Shown: positions 11,076-23,400 of the stretch, one piece after another
Numbering within the stretch: the stretch's first letter is position 1
How the letters are laid out: every line of letters begins with the position of its first letter
Translations under genes and position numbers: made by a program
The notes under the pieces: generated by a model
Databases searched by the model: none
The model's input: only the letters and a program-made list of their open reading frames with translations
What the model was told of the DNA's origin: nothing
Source of the DNA: Motacilla alba alba
Taxonomy: Eukaryota; Chordata; Aves; Passeriformes; Motacillidae
DNA: 64,000 nucleotides
Assembly (NCBI RefSeq): GCF_015832195.1
Contig: NC_052026.1
Location: 18,757,013 to 18,821,012 of the forward strand
Direction: 5' to 3'

Positions 11076-11739
11076 GGGAGGGGGTTTGTGAGAGGTCCTG
11101 CGGCTGCAAATGCACGCGTGCACACTTATGCACACAGGTGCACGTGTGTACACACACACAGGCATCCCCGCACTCCCACCCTGCCAGCCGCGCTCCCCAA
11201 AATCCCACTCGGCAGAGACAGAGCCTGTGCAAACCTGCACCCTCCTCCTCCCCCCCCCCTCCCCCGTTAAATATTGCTTTCCAGATTCCAGGTCGGGGGA
11301 TTATTATTATGTCTTCTCTTCCTTCCTAACCTACATCTGTCAAGATCGGCGCTGGGAGTATTTCTGGCCCGTCCCCTGAGTCATCCTCGCTCGGTCCCGC
11401 TCCCTCCCAGGCAGCTCCCCTGTGTCACCGTGCTCTGTGGGGCGCTGGGAGCTGCTGCTCCCGCCCGTGGGGTGCTGCTCCCCCCGTGTCCCCCCAGCCC
11501 GGCCAAACCTCCCCCCAAACCTCACCGGCGCACTCTGTAATGCCACTGGTGGGGTGACACACCTGGGGGTGCCCCAAACCTACTGCCCCTCCTTGTGTGG
11601 GGGAAATGGGGACCCCCCCACCCCAGGCGGGGAAAGCTTCGGGGTCACCACGTCACCCAGCTCCCGCCTCGCTCGCAGAGGGGTTGGGTTCAGGCAAGCA
11701 CCGGGGGACCCCTCCCCTGCTCCCCCCCCCCCCCCCACG

Positions 11740-11830
11740 GCAGGAGCCGTAAAAATTAATTTGCAAACATGTCATTACACAATAGCTGTGCAGGCAATAA
11801 ACCTGTAATTACAGGCGGCTGGGGGAGCGG
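11740..11830. promoter_or_regulatory. AT-rich element with a perfect 14-base palindrome
   Basis: It contains AAAAATTAATTTGCAAACAT and the perfect palindrome CCTGTAATTACAGG at 11802-11815, a paired homeodomain-type site (TAATTA core). Candidate enhancer. Confidence 0.4.
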
Positions 11831-12809
11831 GCAGGCAGGGAGGGGAGGGAGGGGAGGGAGGGCAGACCTGCCTGCCAGCTCCAGTTTTGGGGTTTCGCCC
11901 CCCCTTCACCCCCCACCCCCCCCCCCCGCTGCCTTTATTCATTATGCAAACGAGAATTGCTTCACTCCTGGAAGTTGGGCTCCACTTCAAAGGGGCGCCC
12001 TGCCTGCCCTGCCTGCGCTCCCCGCCCTGCCTCCCAAAACCCCAACACCCCAAAACCAGGAGCACCCGTTGCTTGGCCGGCATGGGGAAACCGAGGCACA
12101 GCGGCCGGGGCAGCCCCGTTGGGAAACCCTGGCCCTTTTGCGACATTGGCCCAACCGAATTATCCGCCACCCTCCCGGGCTGTCCCCGCTCTGCAGACTC
12201 TGCCTCAGTTTACCCACTTACCGCCCTGCCTCAGTTTACCCACTTACCACCCCGCGGCAGCCGGGACGCCGGGCACCGGCCGAGACACCCGCCCGGCCAC
12301 CCAGCAGCCGGCTGGGCCACGCCGCGCCTCGCCCCTCGTTAGCGGGAGAGCCTGACGAGCCTGACCCACTTCCCCGAGCGCCGGGAGGATTAATTGGTTC
12401 CTTTGCTCGCGCGGAGCCGCCGGGAGCTGGGGCAGGTGCCAGGCGGGATTAGCAAAGCATGAGAGCGCAGCTCCCGGGGCCGGACCTGCCCACGCCGCGG
12501 CCACGGCCCGGACACGCCGCACGGGCACCCCGGATGGCCACCGGCACCCCGGATGGCCACCGGCATGGACACCCCTCCCTGGGGATGCTCGGCCTCCCCA
12601 CCGGTCTCCCCATGGGTGCCCCCACGGAATGGGACGCGGCCGTGCTGGGGACATCCAGCATGGAGAGGCCCAACCCCAAGGGATGCCCGTTCTAGGGAAA
12701 CTGAGGCACGGGTCCTCCACATTGCCTGCAGCCCGGCACCCTGGAAGCATCCAGCAGTGGGGACACGGGATCGAGAGGAGCGAGCGGTCGCCTCCCATCG
12801 TAAATAAGC

Positions 12810-13090
12810 AGCTCAGCGATGATTTCCTGCTCTTGTTGACCTTTGACTATGCAGAATAAAGACATAAATCCATATTTTAAACCCATCTGAGCGGCAGCCA
12901 GGCCCACAAAGCCATTTACAGCCTGCGATTTGGACGGGGCAGTGAGCAGGAAAGCGATGGTTTCTCGAGGTGACATTCCCCAGGAGGGAAATGAAGTGTT
13001 TTATTTGCAGATATATAGGGCACGGTCGTTCCTCCGCTTCCCCTTCCCTCCGCCCTCGGCTCATAAATAAAACATACGGCCGTGTAACCG
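12810..13090. promoter_or_regulatory. Conserved-looking element with DR1 nuclear-receptor site
   Basis: TGACCTTTGACT at 12837-12848 reads AGTCAAAGGTCA on the minus strand, a DR1 element of the kind bound by COUP-TF, HNF4 or RXR heterodimers. Around it are ATGCAGAATAAAGACATAAA, CCATATTTTAAACC and TTTTATTTGCAGATATATAG. Unique AT-rich sequence, candidate enhancer. Confidence 0.42.
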
Positions 13091-13349
13091 GCTAATTACG
13101 GGAGGATGGCAAAACCCCGCCGGTCGCTGGGAAAAGAAATCAGCTTTTTAATCAGCCCACTTTCCTCCCCATCTAACTTAAGGAGAAACGGGCATTTCGG
13201 GCGCCGGGATGGAGCCGAGACTCCCCGGCGGCTCGGGGGCTCCCTCTGGGGTTGTGCACCCCGATCCCTTGGGGCAGGTTTGGGGTTGCTTTGGATTGGG
13301 GTGGGGGGGTTCAAGCTGCTTCTGGTGTTCTGGTTTTTTTTTCCCCCGG

Positions 13350-13780
13350 CTGGGAAAAGGATGTCTTTGAAAAGTCTAATTGTTCCTTACACATTAGATA
13401 CATTAATGAGGTCTCTGATCAAGCGGCTGGCTCTCCGGCAAGGAGGCTTCAAGTAGCAATTTTCCATTTGTGTTTCAAATTTTAATGAATGTTCCTGTCT
13501 CGGGCTGCGATGCGCGGTGATAATCCGTACGGCTCGGGTCAGCGCCGGAGCAGGGGCTGCCGCACGGGAGGGCTTGTACAAGGGTTTGATTTCTTTGGGG
13601 AATAGTTCATACAAAAAATGGTAATGGCAGAAGACAGTCTTCCTTCCCCCTCGGTTGCCAGAGCCCAAGAGCTACAAATCAGAGGGTTATTATTTCTTTC
13701 CGATGTCCCTAAAGTATCCTATATCTTTAGCGGGAGAGTAAAGTTCAGCCCTGATAAGATTGCGGCGCTGGGTGAGACGC
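13350..13780. promoter_or_regulatory. Long conserved-looking element with GATA site
   Basis: A long unique, moderately AT-rich stretch with ACATTAGATACATTAATGAG, CAAATTTTAATGAATG, GGTTATTATTTCTTTCC and a perfect GATA site TGATAAGA at 13752-13759. No open frame or splice pair is seen. Candidate enhancer. Confidence 0.42.
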
Positions 13781-13959
13781 GCTTTGCCTTTCCTCCTGCC
13801 TTGTTTTTTCTTCCCTCCACCTCCACCTCCCTCTCCCTCTAATCCTGAAGCCAGCGGAGCGTCCCCAGGGCCACCAGCCCACCCCAGGGCCCCCCCCAGC
13901 GCCCCACATCCAAGGGCCGGATCCGGAACCCACCCCGCCAGGACAAGATTTGTATAACC

Positions 13960-14175
13960 TTGTTTTGGCATGCCTGCCATTAACTTAATTTAACATCCAT
14001 ATTGCCGCTACTTAATTAAATAGATGAACTCATTTTACATTTGCAAGTCTTAATTCATCCTGAACAAAATTGGCCATGTTTCGTTCTTTCTACGCTACCA
14101 GCTCCCCGGAACAAATGACTGCCTTTTGTAGTTAACTGCTAGTACAGGTTAAACGCTAATTAGCAACCCGGGTTG
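13960..14175. promoter_or_regulatory. AT-rich conserved-looking element, homeodomain-rich
   Basis: It contains AACTTAATTTAACATCC, CTACTTAATTAAATAG, CTTAATTCATCC and CGCTAATTAGC, an unusually high density of TAATT cores, plus a GGAACAAATG SOX-like site. Among the strongest enhancer candidates in the window. Confidence 0.45.
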
Positions 14176-14179
14176 GGTG

Positions 14180-16400
14180 TTAACTTCCTTATTTATCACC
14201 CGGCGCCACTCGGTGAGCGAGGGGGCGCGGGCTGGCACTTCCAGCTTCCTGCGTGGGCTCGGTCCCGCAGGGTCAGGGCAGCGGCGCGGGATGCGAGCGG
14301 GATGCGCCGTGCGCGGCACACCGTGCAGGGCTCGGTGCCTGACCCTGGGGCTCCTGATGCACAGGGTGTTCGGCGCAGGGGGCCTGGCACATCATCCAGG
14401 AGTGTGGGATACGTGGAGGTTGGCGTGTGGGGTCAGAGCGCGGCGCTCAGCGCACGCTGGATGCAGCATTTTCAGCTTGTGCCGTGCGTGGTGCTGTGTG
14501 GGGCTCAGCACGCCGTGCCCACGAGGGATGTGGCACACGGGGCACGGCGCGCGACACGTGGCTCATCATGGACGATGCACAGGGCTTGACACACAGTGCA
14601 CAGGGGTCAGTGCGTGGGCCTTGACACACGTGGCCCTTGTCACAGTGGTGCTCAGTGCATCACACAGCGCCCAACCAGCTCCCAAGCACCCAAACATCTC
14701 CCTGCAGAGCACCCCTGCACCTCCCCACCCCGCCAAGCCACCATGGGCTCTGCCATGGCCAGTGCAACCTCCCTGGAGGTAGCTGGGGAGAGGCCCCGAA
14801 GCAAGCAGCACCCCGGTTTTCCAAGCACGCTCCCACACAGGCTGCTCCAAGGGTGCCCACACCAAGCGGCGATGCCTGGAGGCTGCTGAGCCTCGCCACA
14901 TCCCACCCACACACCTCCCGCGTGGCGCTGGCTGCGTCAGGGGACACGGCAGGGCTGGGGGACGCGGGGACCCCAGCAGCAGGGCAGCCAGGCTGCGCTG
15001 AGCCTGGCAGGAAGCCGCTCCAGGAAGGCTCATCTGGTTTGACTAACAAATCGCTAACTGCTTCCCCCGAGGCAGGTGGAAGGAAACAAGCTCCGTGGCT
15101 GTAAACAACCCCCCCCCGGCCCCCCGCTTCCCACCCACGGCCCCCCACAGCCCTCCCCAAGCACTGGCCAGGGGCAGGTTGAGACACAAAACACTTGAGC
15201 AACACCCCCTTCATGCTCTGATGCAAGCCCTGCCAGGGGGACAGGGCCCCTCCAGCCCCTGCCCAGTGCCCCGGGACGCTGGCACCCCGGGCAGGGCGTG
15301 GGGTGACGCAGAGCTTGTGCCAGCCCAGCTTGGCCCTGCAGGACAACTCCTCGCTGGCGCCTGCCATGACGTCCCAGCTGGCAGAGTGACTCAAGGTGGT
15401 GGCGCGGGGCAGCCAGGGGCACAGCACACCATGCTGGTGACACTGCAGTCCCTCTGCCAGCACCAGCCAGCGCAGGGGACCCCAGAGAGCAGCGTGACCA
15501 GGAGAGGCCACATCGGAGCTGGCAGTTGCCATCGCCCATGATGTCCAGCCCCGCTAACAGGGACATGGCAGAGGTGGCGTGGGGACGAAGTGGCGGGAGG
15601 GGACTGATAGGCATCTCCCTGGCCTTGTAAACCGATCTGCCCCCACCTGCTGAAATAACAGCGAGGGGAGGCAGCTCTGGTTACCGGCAGTGCCGGGGGC
15701 CGGCTGGGTGCCAGCGCCCTTGGCAGAGGGCCAGGCAGCTCCGCGGGCACCGAGCGGGGACCCCCGTCCGTGCTCCCCCCTCGCCGCAGGCGCCGCACGG
15801 AGCTGCTCGTCCCGCTCCCCGGCGTCACCGCCCCGCCTGCTCCCTCCCCACCCGGTATTTCAAGTCTGGCACCCAAGCCGGCGCCTTGGGGAGCCAGCGG
15901 TCCCGGCAGGGACATCACCCCTGCCCGGGGCCACCGCTGTGGAGATGGCACCAGCCACGCCGCGTAGGAGCAGGAATAACTCTCCAGGTTATCCCGAGCG
16001 GTTTTGGCTGCATCCTCCTTGGCACAGAGGCGGGCAGAGCCCGGCAGCACCAGGACGAGGAGCCACCGTGGCCAAAAAAGCAAAGCCTGGTGGGTGGATC
16101 CAGCCCCTCTGGGAGGAGGGATAAGCGCTCCCAGGTCCCCTCGCTCCCCCCAGGACCCCATCCCAAATCCCTGCCATCAGCAGAAGCGAAGGAGCGGGGC
16201 CGTGAGGAGCGAGGGTGATAGATAACAGCCCTCTGTGCCGGCGAGATAAATAGCCCCAGCAGCGCCAAGCTGTACTCGGCCAGAAGCTAATAGGGGCTGT
16301 CAGGGCGGTTTAGAGGAGCAGAGCATCGTTTCGGGGCCCGGCTGGGAGGACGCCGAGGGGAAGTGACAAGGAAGCTGAGCAGAAAGCGACAGGCAGTACA
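14180..16400. other. GC-rich gene-free stretch
   Basis: At 14280-14660 a loose repeat of GTGC(G/A)(T/C)GG and GGCACAC phrases occurs. The rest is unique GC-rich sequence without paired splice sites. Confidence 0.45.
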
Positions 16401-16419
16401 CAAAGAGCATGTCCTCTGT

Positions 16420-16665
16420 AAGTGGTGATAAACCTTGGAAAAAAAAGAGAAAAGCTAAATCAGTTGTTTAGCCGATGTACCACATGCTGACAGGGCAAAT
16501 GTGAAGGCTTTTATGGCCACATGGGTTTTCATTTGCAGTTATTCATAGCGGAGCCGGGCGCTTTATCTCACTTTACATTATGTGCAACCACAATGCAGAC
16601 ACTTGCACCGCAACGCATTGCCTCCCTGGAAAATATTAATATGTAAATGTCAGGCTCAGAGGGCA
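16420..16665. promoter_or_regulatory. AT-rich conserved-looking element
   Basis: It contains GTGGTGATAAACC, TTTATGGCCACATGGG, TTTCATTTGCAGTTATTCAT, CTTTACATTATGTGCAACC and GAAAATATTAATATGTAAAT. Unique sequence; candidate enhancer. Confidence 0.4.
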
Positions 16666-16804
16666 GCGAGGGAACGGCAGGCAAGGAGCAGGCCGGGAGA
16701 TAAAACCTGCCCTGGAAAGGAGGGGGGCGAGCAGGACCCCCAGCCCGCACCCTGGGGTGTGCAGGAAGGGGGAGGCACAGCTGGGATGGAGCGAGCAGAG
16801 AGGA

Positions 16805-17000
16805 GCTCGGGGTGCGTTTGTGTGCGGGCACACGCGCGTGCACCACGCACAGCCTCGGCCGAGAGGGGTGTGTGTGTGTGCGTGAGCAGCGACACGTGTG
16901 CACAGCATCCCTCAGCAGACGGGGATGGATTCCTGCGTGTGCGCTCACACACGTGTGCACAACACCTCCCTCGCAGCGCAGGACACGCGTGTGCGTCGCC
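16805..17000. repeat. Alternating GT/CA-rich tract with CACACGTGTG palindromes
   Basis: GTGTGTGTGTGTGCGTG and repeated ACACGTGTGCAC segments give alternating purine-pyrimidine sequence, a possible Z-DNA former. No gene is seen here. Confidence 0.6.
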
Positions 17001-17935
17001 TCGGCGGGAGGACAGACAACCTCGGTGACCTGCCATGTGTCACGACCCCTGGACAACCCCCACCTCACCTGAGCACCCCCACGCACCCACAACAGTCCTG
17101 GGGAGCCGCACCCATCCCGGGGGATGCGTGGCGAGGCCATGGGAGGGCCGCCAGGCCGGGCTGGGAGGCAGCCCCGGCCGGGCAGAGCACGCCGGCGCGG
17201 CGTGCCAGCGCCTGCACAGCCCCGGCGGGCAGCGCTCCAGCCATGCCTGCTGTTCCTGGGCTCCGTTCCTCTCCAAGAGCCTCCAGCCCCGGGGTAGTGC
17301 CAGACTGACAGCCTGGAGGCTATTTATTCGCAGGCAGAGGCAGCGGGAGCTGCTGGCGGATGCAGCCGCCTTTGTCCTACAGGGAAGTTTGCTCCCTGCC
17401 TCCCGCCTGGCCCCCATCTCCCCTGGTTTTCCACCTCCGCACTCCGGCGCACCATCCAAACACGGGGAGGCATTTGGGGGAGTTCCCAGCCCGGGGTTCC
17501 CAGCCCTGATGTCCACTGTGCCATGGCAGGACTCGCCACAAGGCCCTGGCACACAGGGACACCAGGCAGCTGCCACGCTCCCCCTGCCCCAGCAGCCCTC
17601 AGCATCACCCAGTCAGGCCAAGGCGCTGGAGGTGGCACCCCAAAGGTGGTGGGGGTAGGAGGAGGGCAGGCACCCACCCCTACCCACCCCTGGGCTTTGC
17701 CCCTTGGCACGGTGCCTGCTGGGGTGGGGGGCACCTCCGAAACGCGGCCCCCTCGGCCGTTACCAGGAGAATCGCTGGCAGCCGGCGCTGGCACAGGGAC
17801 AAGCCTGGGAGAGAGGTGGCCCCCCAGCACCTCGGGGAAGGGAACAATCCCTGGGCATTTCTTTTTTGGCAGGCCCCGGGCGCCCCCCTCTCTGAACCCC
17901 CCGCTCCGTCCTCCTCCCGCGCTCGGGCGCGGGGA
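17000..17935. other. GC-rich gene-free stretch
   Basis: Unique GC-rich sequence. No splice pair or repeat array is seen. Confidence 0.4.
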
Positions 17936-18145
17936 CACAATTAAATCAGTGTTCTGCTAACAATCTGCTGGCTAATAAGACATTTTCCTCCCTCTCCCTC
18001 CTCCCCCCCACTCCACCCCAATCCGTGTGTGATGGGAGCGCTTTGATATGAGAGTGGACTCTAATGGGTTCGGTGTAAGGGAGCCTTAATTTATTACGTG
18101 CCTGTAATTGATGTTTGTATAAAGTAGCTCTTACAGCTCCTCAGA
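17935..18145. promoter_or_regulatory. AT-rich conserved-looking element
   Basis: It contains ACAATTAAATCAGTG, TTAATTTATTACGTGCCTG and TAATTGATGTTTGTATAAAG (forkhead-like TGTTTGT). Candidate enhancer next to the 22-base array. Confidence 0.37.
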
Positions 18146-18304
18146 GTGGGAGATGAAAAGCAATCAGTCAGCCATTTGCCTCCAAAGGAAGGAGAGAGAA
18201 GACAGACAGCGAGAAAGAACCAGACATACTCATCAAGCCTGGAGAAAAACCCAGAAAACGAGGGAACAAACAAAATCACCCCTGCGCAGCCTCACCAGCG
18301 GCTC

Positions 18305-18610
18305 TGGAACCGCTGGGTATCACCGCCAGCATCGCTGGGTACCACCACCAGCATCTCCGGATATCACTGCCAGCATCCCCGGGTCTCAGCATCAACATCC
18401 TTGGGTAGTGCTGCCAGCATCCCTGGGTACCACTGCCAGCACCCTTGGGTATTACTGCAAGCATCTCTGGGTAGTGCTGCCAGCATCCCTGGGTACCACT
18501 GCCAGCATCCCTGGCTACCAACACCAGCATCCCTGGGTACTGCTGGCAGTCCCTGACTGCCACCAACAGCATCCCTGGGTACCAGCTGCCACAATCCCGG
18601 GTACCTCACC
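18305..18610. repeat. 22-base minisatellite, about 13 copies
   Basis: The unit is near CAGCATCCCTGGGTACCACTGC, with CATCCCTGGGTA recurring at about 22-base intervals. The array creates repetitive frames on both strands that are not genes. Confidence 0.9.
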
Positions 18611-19639
18611 ACCCCAGCATTCCCAGGGCTGGATCCTGGTGGGAATGCCGGGGTCGGGAGCCTCGTGGAGCCGTGGCAGGGCAGGATGGGGCCCCCTCCC
18701 GCGCCGGCCGGGGCTGATTAGGCTGCAGCAGCCGGTGCTGAGCTGCTCTAATGACGGCGGGCGCTGGGGAGTCACGTGCCGCCCAGCGCCGGCTGGGGAG
18801 CCGTACGTCACCGGCCCCGGCAAAAAATCGGTGCTAAATTGAATCAATCCATCTTGGAAATGGCTCTTGTCAGCCAGTGTCAGGGAGAGCGTCTGCAGGA
18901 GAGGGATCAGGCGGGGGCAGGCCGGCGAGGGCCAGGCGGACGGCACCGCTGCCGCGGCACTGTCGGGTGTCTCCTGACCCCCCCACATGTTGGATATGGG
19001 GGGTCCTCCTGCCTTCAGGGGGGGCAGAGCAGGATGGGATCCTCATCATCCGTCCAGCAGGGAAAGCAGAGCCCGGAGCAGACTGCATGCCTCAGTTTCC
19101 CCACACTCCGTGCCCCTCTATCTGGTGAAGGAGGGCAGCTCCGCATCAGGTAAAACCCCAGGAGGGTTGGAGACCTCCCCGGTGCCCACGTGCACCACAA
19201 GACCGTGCCCAGGGCAGAGCGTGCCAAGCTGGGAAGGACAATTCTGCACCAGGGAGACAAAGACGCCGGCACTTGACACAAATATAGATGGATCCTCGGA
19301 GTACGGACCCTGCAGCCTGGCAAATTAAAACGTAGCGCGAAAGGGGGGACGGAAACGGCCCCGGTGATTGATTTTCCATCCAGACATTCAAACCAACCGA
19401 ATATGTCACCCAGACAAGCCCTTGGAAAGCGGCGGCAAGCCCAGATTTATCCTCCGCTTGGACCGGAGACCATCAATCCCTATCCAAGCCTGGGAAATGG
19501 CTTCACGCCCCAGCCTCCCCATCACGGCGCCCATCCCATGGCCGGGCCAGCAGGTGGGATGGGCACCATGATGGGAAGATGGGGCGCAGGAGCCGTCACC
19601 GTGCCAGGAAAGAGGATCCAGGCACAGGGACACACAGCC

Positions 19640-20060
19640 AGGCTGCTAACGAAGGCAATTAGAGGGGAAAGCATCCCTCGCACCGCTTCTCCTAATTAAG
19701 AACCATCCAATTCCCCAACCCGCCTGTTCCCCGGCTCCGGTACAGCCTGTTATTTACCTGCAGCTAATAGGTTGGGCGCAGCTAATGATAGTCTTGTATC
19801 AAATGGCTGGATCTTGGCTTCTGACAGCTTTAAAGACCCGTCTCAGGGACACGAGGGTTTCTAATTACGGGGTTCGTCACGGGAAGGCTGGGTTCAACGC
19901 CAGTCACTCTCCCCGGGTGACATTTCTGCCCGGATTGGAAATCTAAACACAGCCCAGCCAGTTAAGGTTAAAAATACGGCGCTTGACAAGACAAGGGATC
20001 ATAATTTGGGTCACCGCCGGGTTTAATTAATTGGAATGGAGCAATCAAAGCACAGCGTGC
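19640..20060. promoter_or_regulatory. Cluster of AT-rich conserved-looking patches
   Basis: Patches include CTCCTAATTAAGAACC, GTTATTTACCTGCAGCTAAT, GCGCAGCTAATGATAGTC, GGTTTCTAATTACGGGG and GGGTTTAATTAATTGG. A minus donor-like CTGCAG|GTAAATAAC at about 19758 has no ATG nearby. Candidate enhancer cluster. Confidence 0.36.
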
Positions 20061-20799
20061 GGTAATTACAGCCCCGGTTGGGGCAGGGCTGGGGGAGGCG
20101 GGTGAAGGCATGGGGGGGATGCTCCCCACCGTGGGGACGGGCAGGGAGGCATCGCCCTCGCCCCGGGGTGCAGGCAGGCATCGCGTGCAAGGAGCAGGCA
20201 GGGCAGGCGGGGAGACGCGGAGGGAGCGAGCTGGGAGCTCCCAAGCACGCCATTCCCAGCGGATCACATGCCAGCCCCACAGGAACCCCGGCCAGGCAAA
20301 GCGGGTTCCATCCCCAGTGTCCCCATCCCCACGGTGCCACGCGGCTGCAGCCCGGGCTCCCAGGCACCACCGCGGCTCTGCCGAGTGATTTATTTTCACC
20401 AATTACCAGGGCACTTTTCCCTTCGCCAGGACCACGCTTAATTGATTGGAACCTATTGAAAACAAATTAACCGGCACCGGGGCGCAGGGAACCTGTTTAT
20501 GGCTCCTCCATGGGGCAGCGGGGAGGACACGTGAGTGGCTCTGACACGTGGGCGATGCACGGTGGGATCAGGGGAGGAAGGTGGGACAACCCAAATATCC
20601 CCCTAAACATCCCCAGCGCCACTGGCGGGCTCCTCTGCGATGTGCAAGGGGAAACTGAGGCACAGAGCAGCATGGAGCTCACACCCTGGCACTTCCTTGC
20701 TGGAAAAGCTCCCTGTGGCATGGGCAGGACCAAAATGTTCCTCCCCACCGCAGTGCCCCGGAGGAGGGATGCTCACAACGGTGACCCCATTAAGCGAAC

Positions 20800-20985
20800 C
20801 CAGCTAGCATTAATTTGACCCCATCCGCCGCGCGCTAATCAGCTGTAACCGTGGCACCCAGCTCAATCCAAATTGATTTACCGAGGCTGGAAATGGATAC
20901 AAATGTGATTAAAGGCTTTTTATTTTCCATAGGTCCTCTCTAAAATGATTTAAATCAATTGCTACGTGCAGGGTCCTCTTCCTCC
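20800..20985. promoter_or_regulatory. AT-rich conserved-looking element
   Basis: It contains GCTAATCAGCTGTAACC, CCAAATTGATTTACCG, GATTAAAGGCTTTTTATTTT and AAAATGATTTAAATCAATTG; the last is near-palindromic. Candidate enhancer. Confidence 0.37.
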
Positions 20986-21179
20986 TCCCCGGCCGACCCC
21001 GCGGCGCCGCGCTGTCGGCCGGGGCGGGTGGGGAATAACACCCCACTTTCCACATCTGCCCCATAAACCCACCCAGAGGGGAGCAGCACCCCAATTTCCC
21101 CCTCTGACCCACCCACACCCCTGGCTGGACCCCTCACATCCTTCACGGGCGGGATGCCGGCGCGCCGGGCGGCCCTGGC

Positions 21180-21380
21180 GAGCGATCAAAGCCCATTAGG
21201 CTGAGCGCCGATGCGCGCCCGTTGTTCGTCAATTATTCAAACAATAATTGCACCCTTATTTAAAGTCTAGTCTTGCGTGCGCAGCACTGCAGGCTGCCAA
21301 GGCCCACGTTAGATTTACACCCCCGGCGCGCTCCCGCCGCCAATTAATTAAGCAAACACATTCCTCCGCACGCTCTCAGG
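21180..21380. promoter_or_regulatory. AT-rich conserved-looking element
   Basis: It contains GTCAATTATTCAAACAATAA, CACCCTTATTTAAAGTC and CGCCAATTAATTAAGCAAAC. Candidate enhancer. Confidence 0.36.
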
Positions 21381-21689
21381 TGTGCAACCTGCCCAGCTCA
21401 GGTTCAGCTCGGCAGCACTGACACATCCCCGCCTGGGCGAGGGGTCACAGCCCCTGGGGGGCCCTATTAGGGCTCCCTGGTTTTAGGATTTCCCTAAGGA
21501 TGGCTGCTCTCACCCTGCTCCAAAGCTGATTAAAGATTAAGCGGTTCCCTCAGCTGCTTCCCCACAAATTTTCCCAAATTTGGGGGGAAAAAAAGCAAGG
21601 AGGAGGGGGCTGATATTAGCATCCATTGTTAGGGGCCCCCCTCGTCCCCAGCAGTCCCTAACGAGGGGGGAGGCTGGGAGTGACAGTCA

Positions 21690-21975
21690 CCAAGAGGTCA
21701 ATTCATTCATCTGGCCATGTTATTACAAGTCCAAATTTATTGTCACCGGGCCACATTAGCGCTGGCACGGAGGACGCGAGGTTGCACCCCTACTGAATAA
21801 GCAGATAAATGAAAGACATCTGGAGAGCAGAATGAAGGGGTAGATTATTAATGCTGAAATTTAGAAGCCAAGGTCTAAGCCACGAATCCATCAGCGCAAC
21901 CAGTTATGTCCAATAAATTAGGAGAGATAAGGATTGAAGGATGGTATATTAAAGGCAACATTCATTTCTGAACTG
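21690..21975. promoter_or_regulatory. Long conserved-looking element
   Basis: Unique AT-rich sequence with CCAAATTTATTGTCACCGG (SOX-like ATTGT), GAATAAGCAGATAAATGAAA, GTAGATTATTAATGCTGAAA and GGTATATTAAAGGCAAC. Among the stronger enhancer candidates. Confidence 0.42.
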
Positions 21976-23400
21976 GCACGAGGGCTTGCAGGCATCCTGC
22001 CTCTGCAGGGTTAACCCTTGGTGGGCAGGCATGTGGAATGTGGGACGTGACAGAGCTGGGGAGGCCGGTGGTCCCTGCACAGAGCACACCCTGCCACCAG
22101 CTGCCTGATTTGGGGTCATCACAGTGCTCACAGGGGGGCGTGAAGGAGGCTGCACCCCAGAGGAATGGGCACCACGATGGAGGGGCAAGGTGACAACGCA
22201 GAGGCTGGCAGGGGAGCACAGGGCATCCCATACCCACTGGGCAGGGAGCACAGGGGTCCCCAGCCCTTCCTGCAGCCCATCCATCCTCCCCAATTAAGGG
22301 AGGCCTGGGGGTCTGCGTGGCTCCTCACAGCATCTGTGACCTCTGTCCCTGGGCTGGGGTTCAGCTGGCCCTGACTGTTCTTTGGGGACTCATTGCCACG
22401 GGTGACAGGTAAGGACTGAGGGGACAGAGCCTGTCCGGCCACCCCAGCCCCAGGCCAGACAGCTGCCACCAGGAATTGTCCCCCTATTCCTCCTTTGGCT
22501 GCCTCCTACCCACAGTCCCCACCCCACAGGTCCCACCACACAAGCACCTCCCGGTTGTGCCTGCCTCAGTTTCCCTGATGTCATCACAACAGGATGGCAG
22601 GATCTGGCCACCTGAGAACGCTTCAGTCCCTGTTCTGCTGATGTGAGGCTGCAGCCTGGCACCTCCGGGACACATTATCCCTGGGGAAAGCAAGGAGACG
22701 AAGCAGGCCAGGGACTCATGACCTCCTCAGCCAGGGACCCTGTCTCCCAGTGGCACGGCCCTGGGGACAAGTGAGCACCTCCATGTCATGACACCAGGAA
22801 GGGGAAAAATCAGGATTTTTTGCTCCCAAGTTTGGCTGGGTCACTGCTCAGCAGTGAGGCCACCCACCTGCGTCTCCCCTTAGAACCCCACAAGTGGCAT
22901 TTTGGAGGAGAGGTGTGCTAAGCTGGGGAGACGGTGGCGAAACAGGGAGTCCCCTGATGCTGACCCCTCAGGGCCCAGCAGCAAAGGGATGTAGGGCAGG
23001 AAGGCACACTGCACCCCCAACACCGACCTGGCCCCCACAACACCACCTGAGCCCCCTGCCAGTCCCAAGCCCTCCCAGCAGCCACACAGCTCCTGCCTCC
23101 CCAGTTTCAGCCTTCCCAGTGCTCCCGCCAGTTTCAGTGTCTCTCCCCCTCCCCACAGTGGCTCCCGAGCAAATTTCAACCAGCCTCATCTGGCATCTGA
23201 GGGATTTGGGATTTGTTTAAGCTCTTTTCACCCGCTGGACTTTAATCGGCGCGTTTGCCTGACCTCCAGCCCCGGTGCAACCCCGGCAGTGCCGGCGGTG
23301 CCGCCTGAGGGTCCCGGCTCGGGGCGATTCCCAGCGCCAAAGCCCGGGGCTGCCCCCAGGATAGCTGGGATTAGCTATCAAATAACTTTGCATTTAAACC
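21976..23400. other. GC-rich gene-free stretch
   Basis: Unique sequence of moderate GC. One reverse-orientation copy of the AAACTGAGGCA motif is at about 22563. No splice pair is seen before the minus exon at 23691. Confidence 0.4.

Noticed and set aside
12201..12250. Two tandem minus donors CGGTAAGTGGGTAAACTGAGG
   Set aside because: They arise from a tandem copy of the dispersed AAACTGAGGCA motif. No ATG or acceptor is nearby.
19745..19765. Minus donor-like CTGCAG|GTAAATAAC in an AT-rich element
   Set aside because: The donor is fair, but no ATG or acceptor lies upstream on that strand. It is more simply part of an enhancer-like element.
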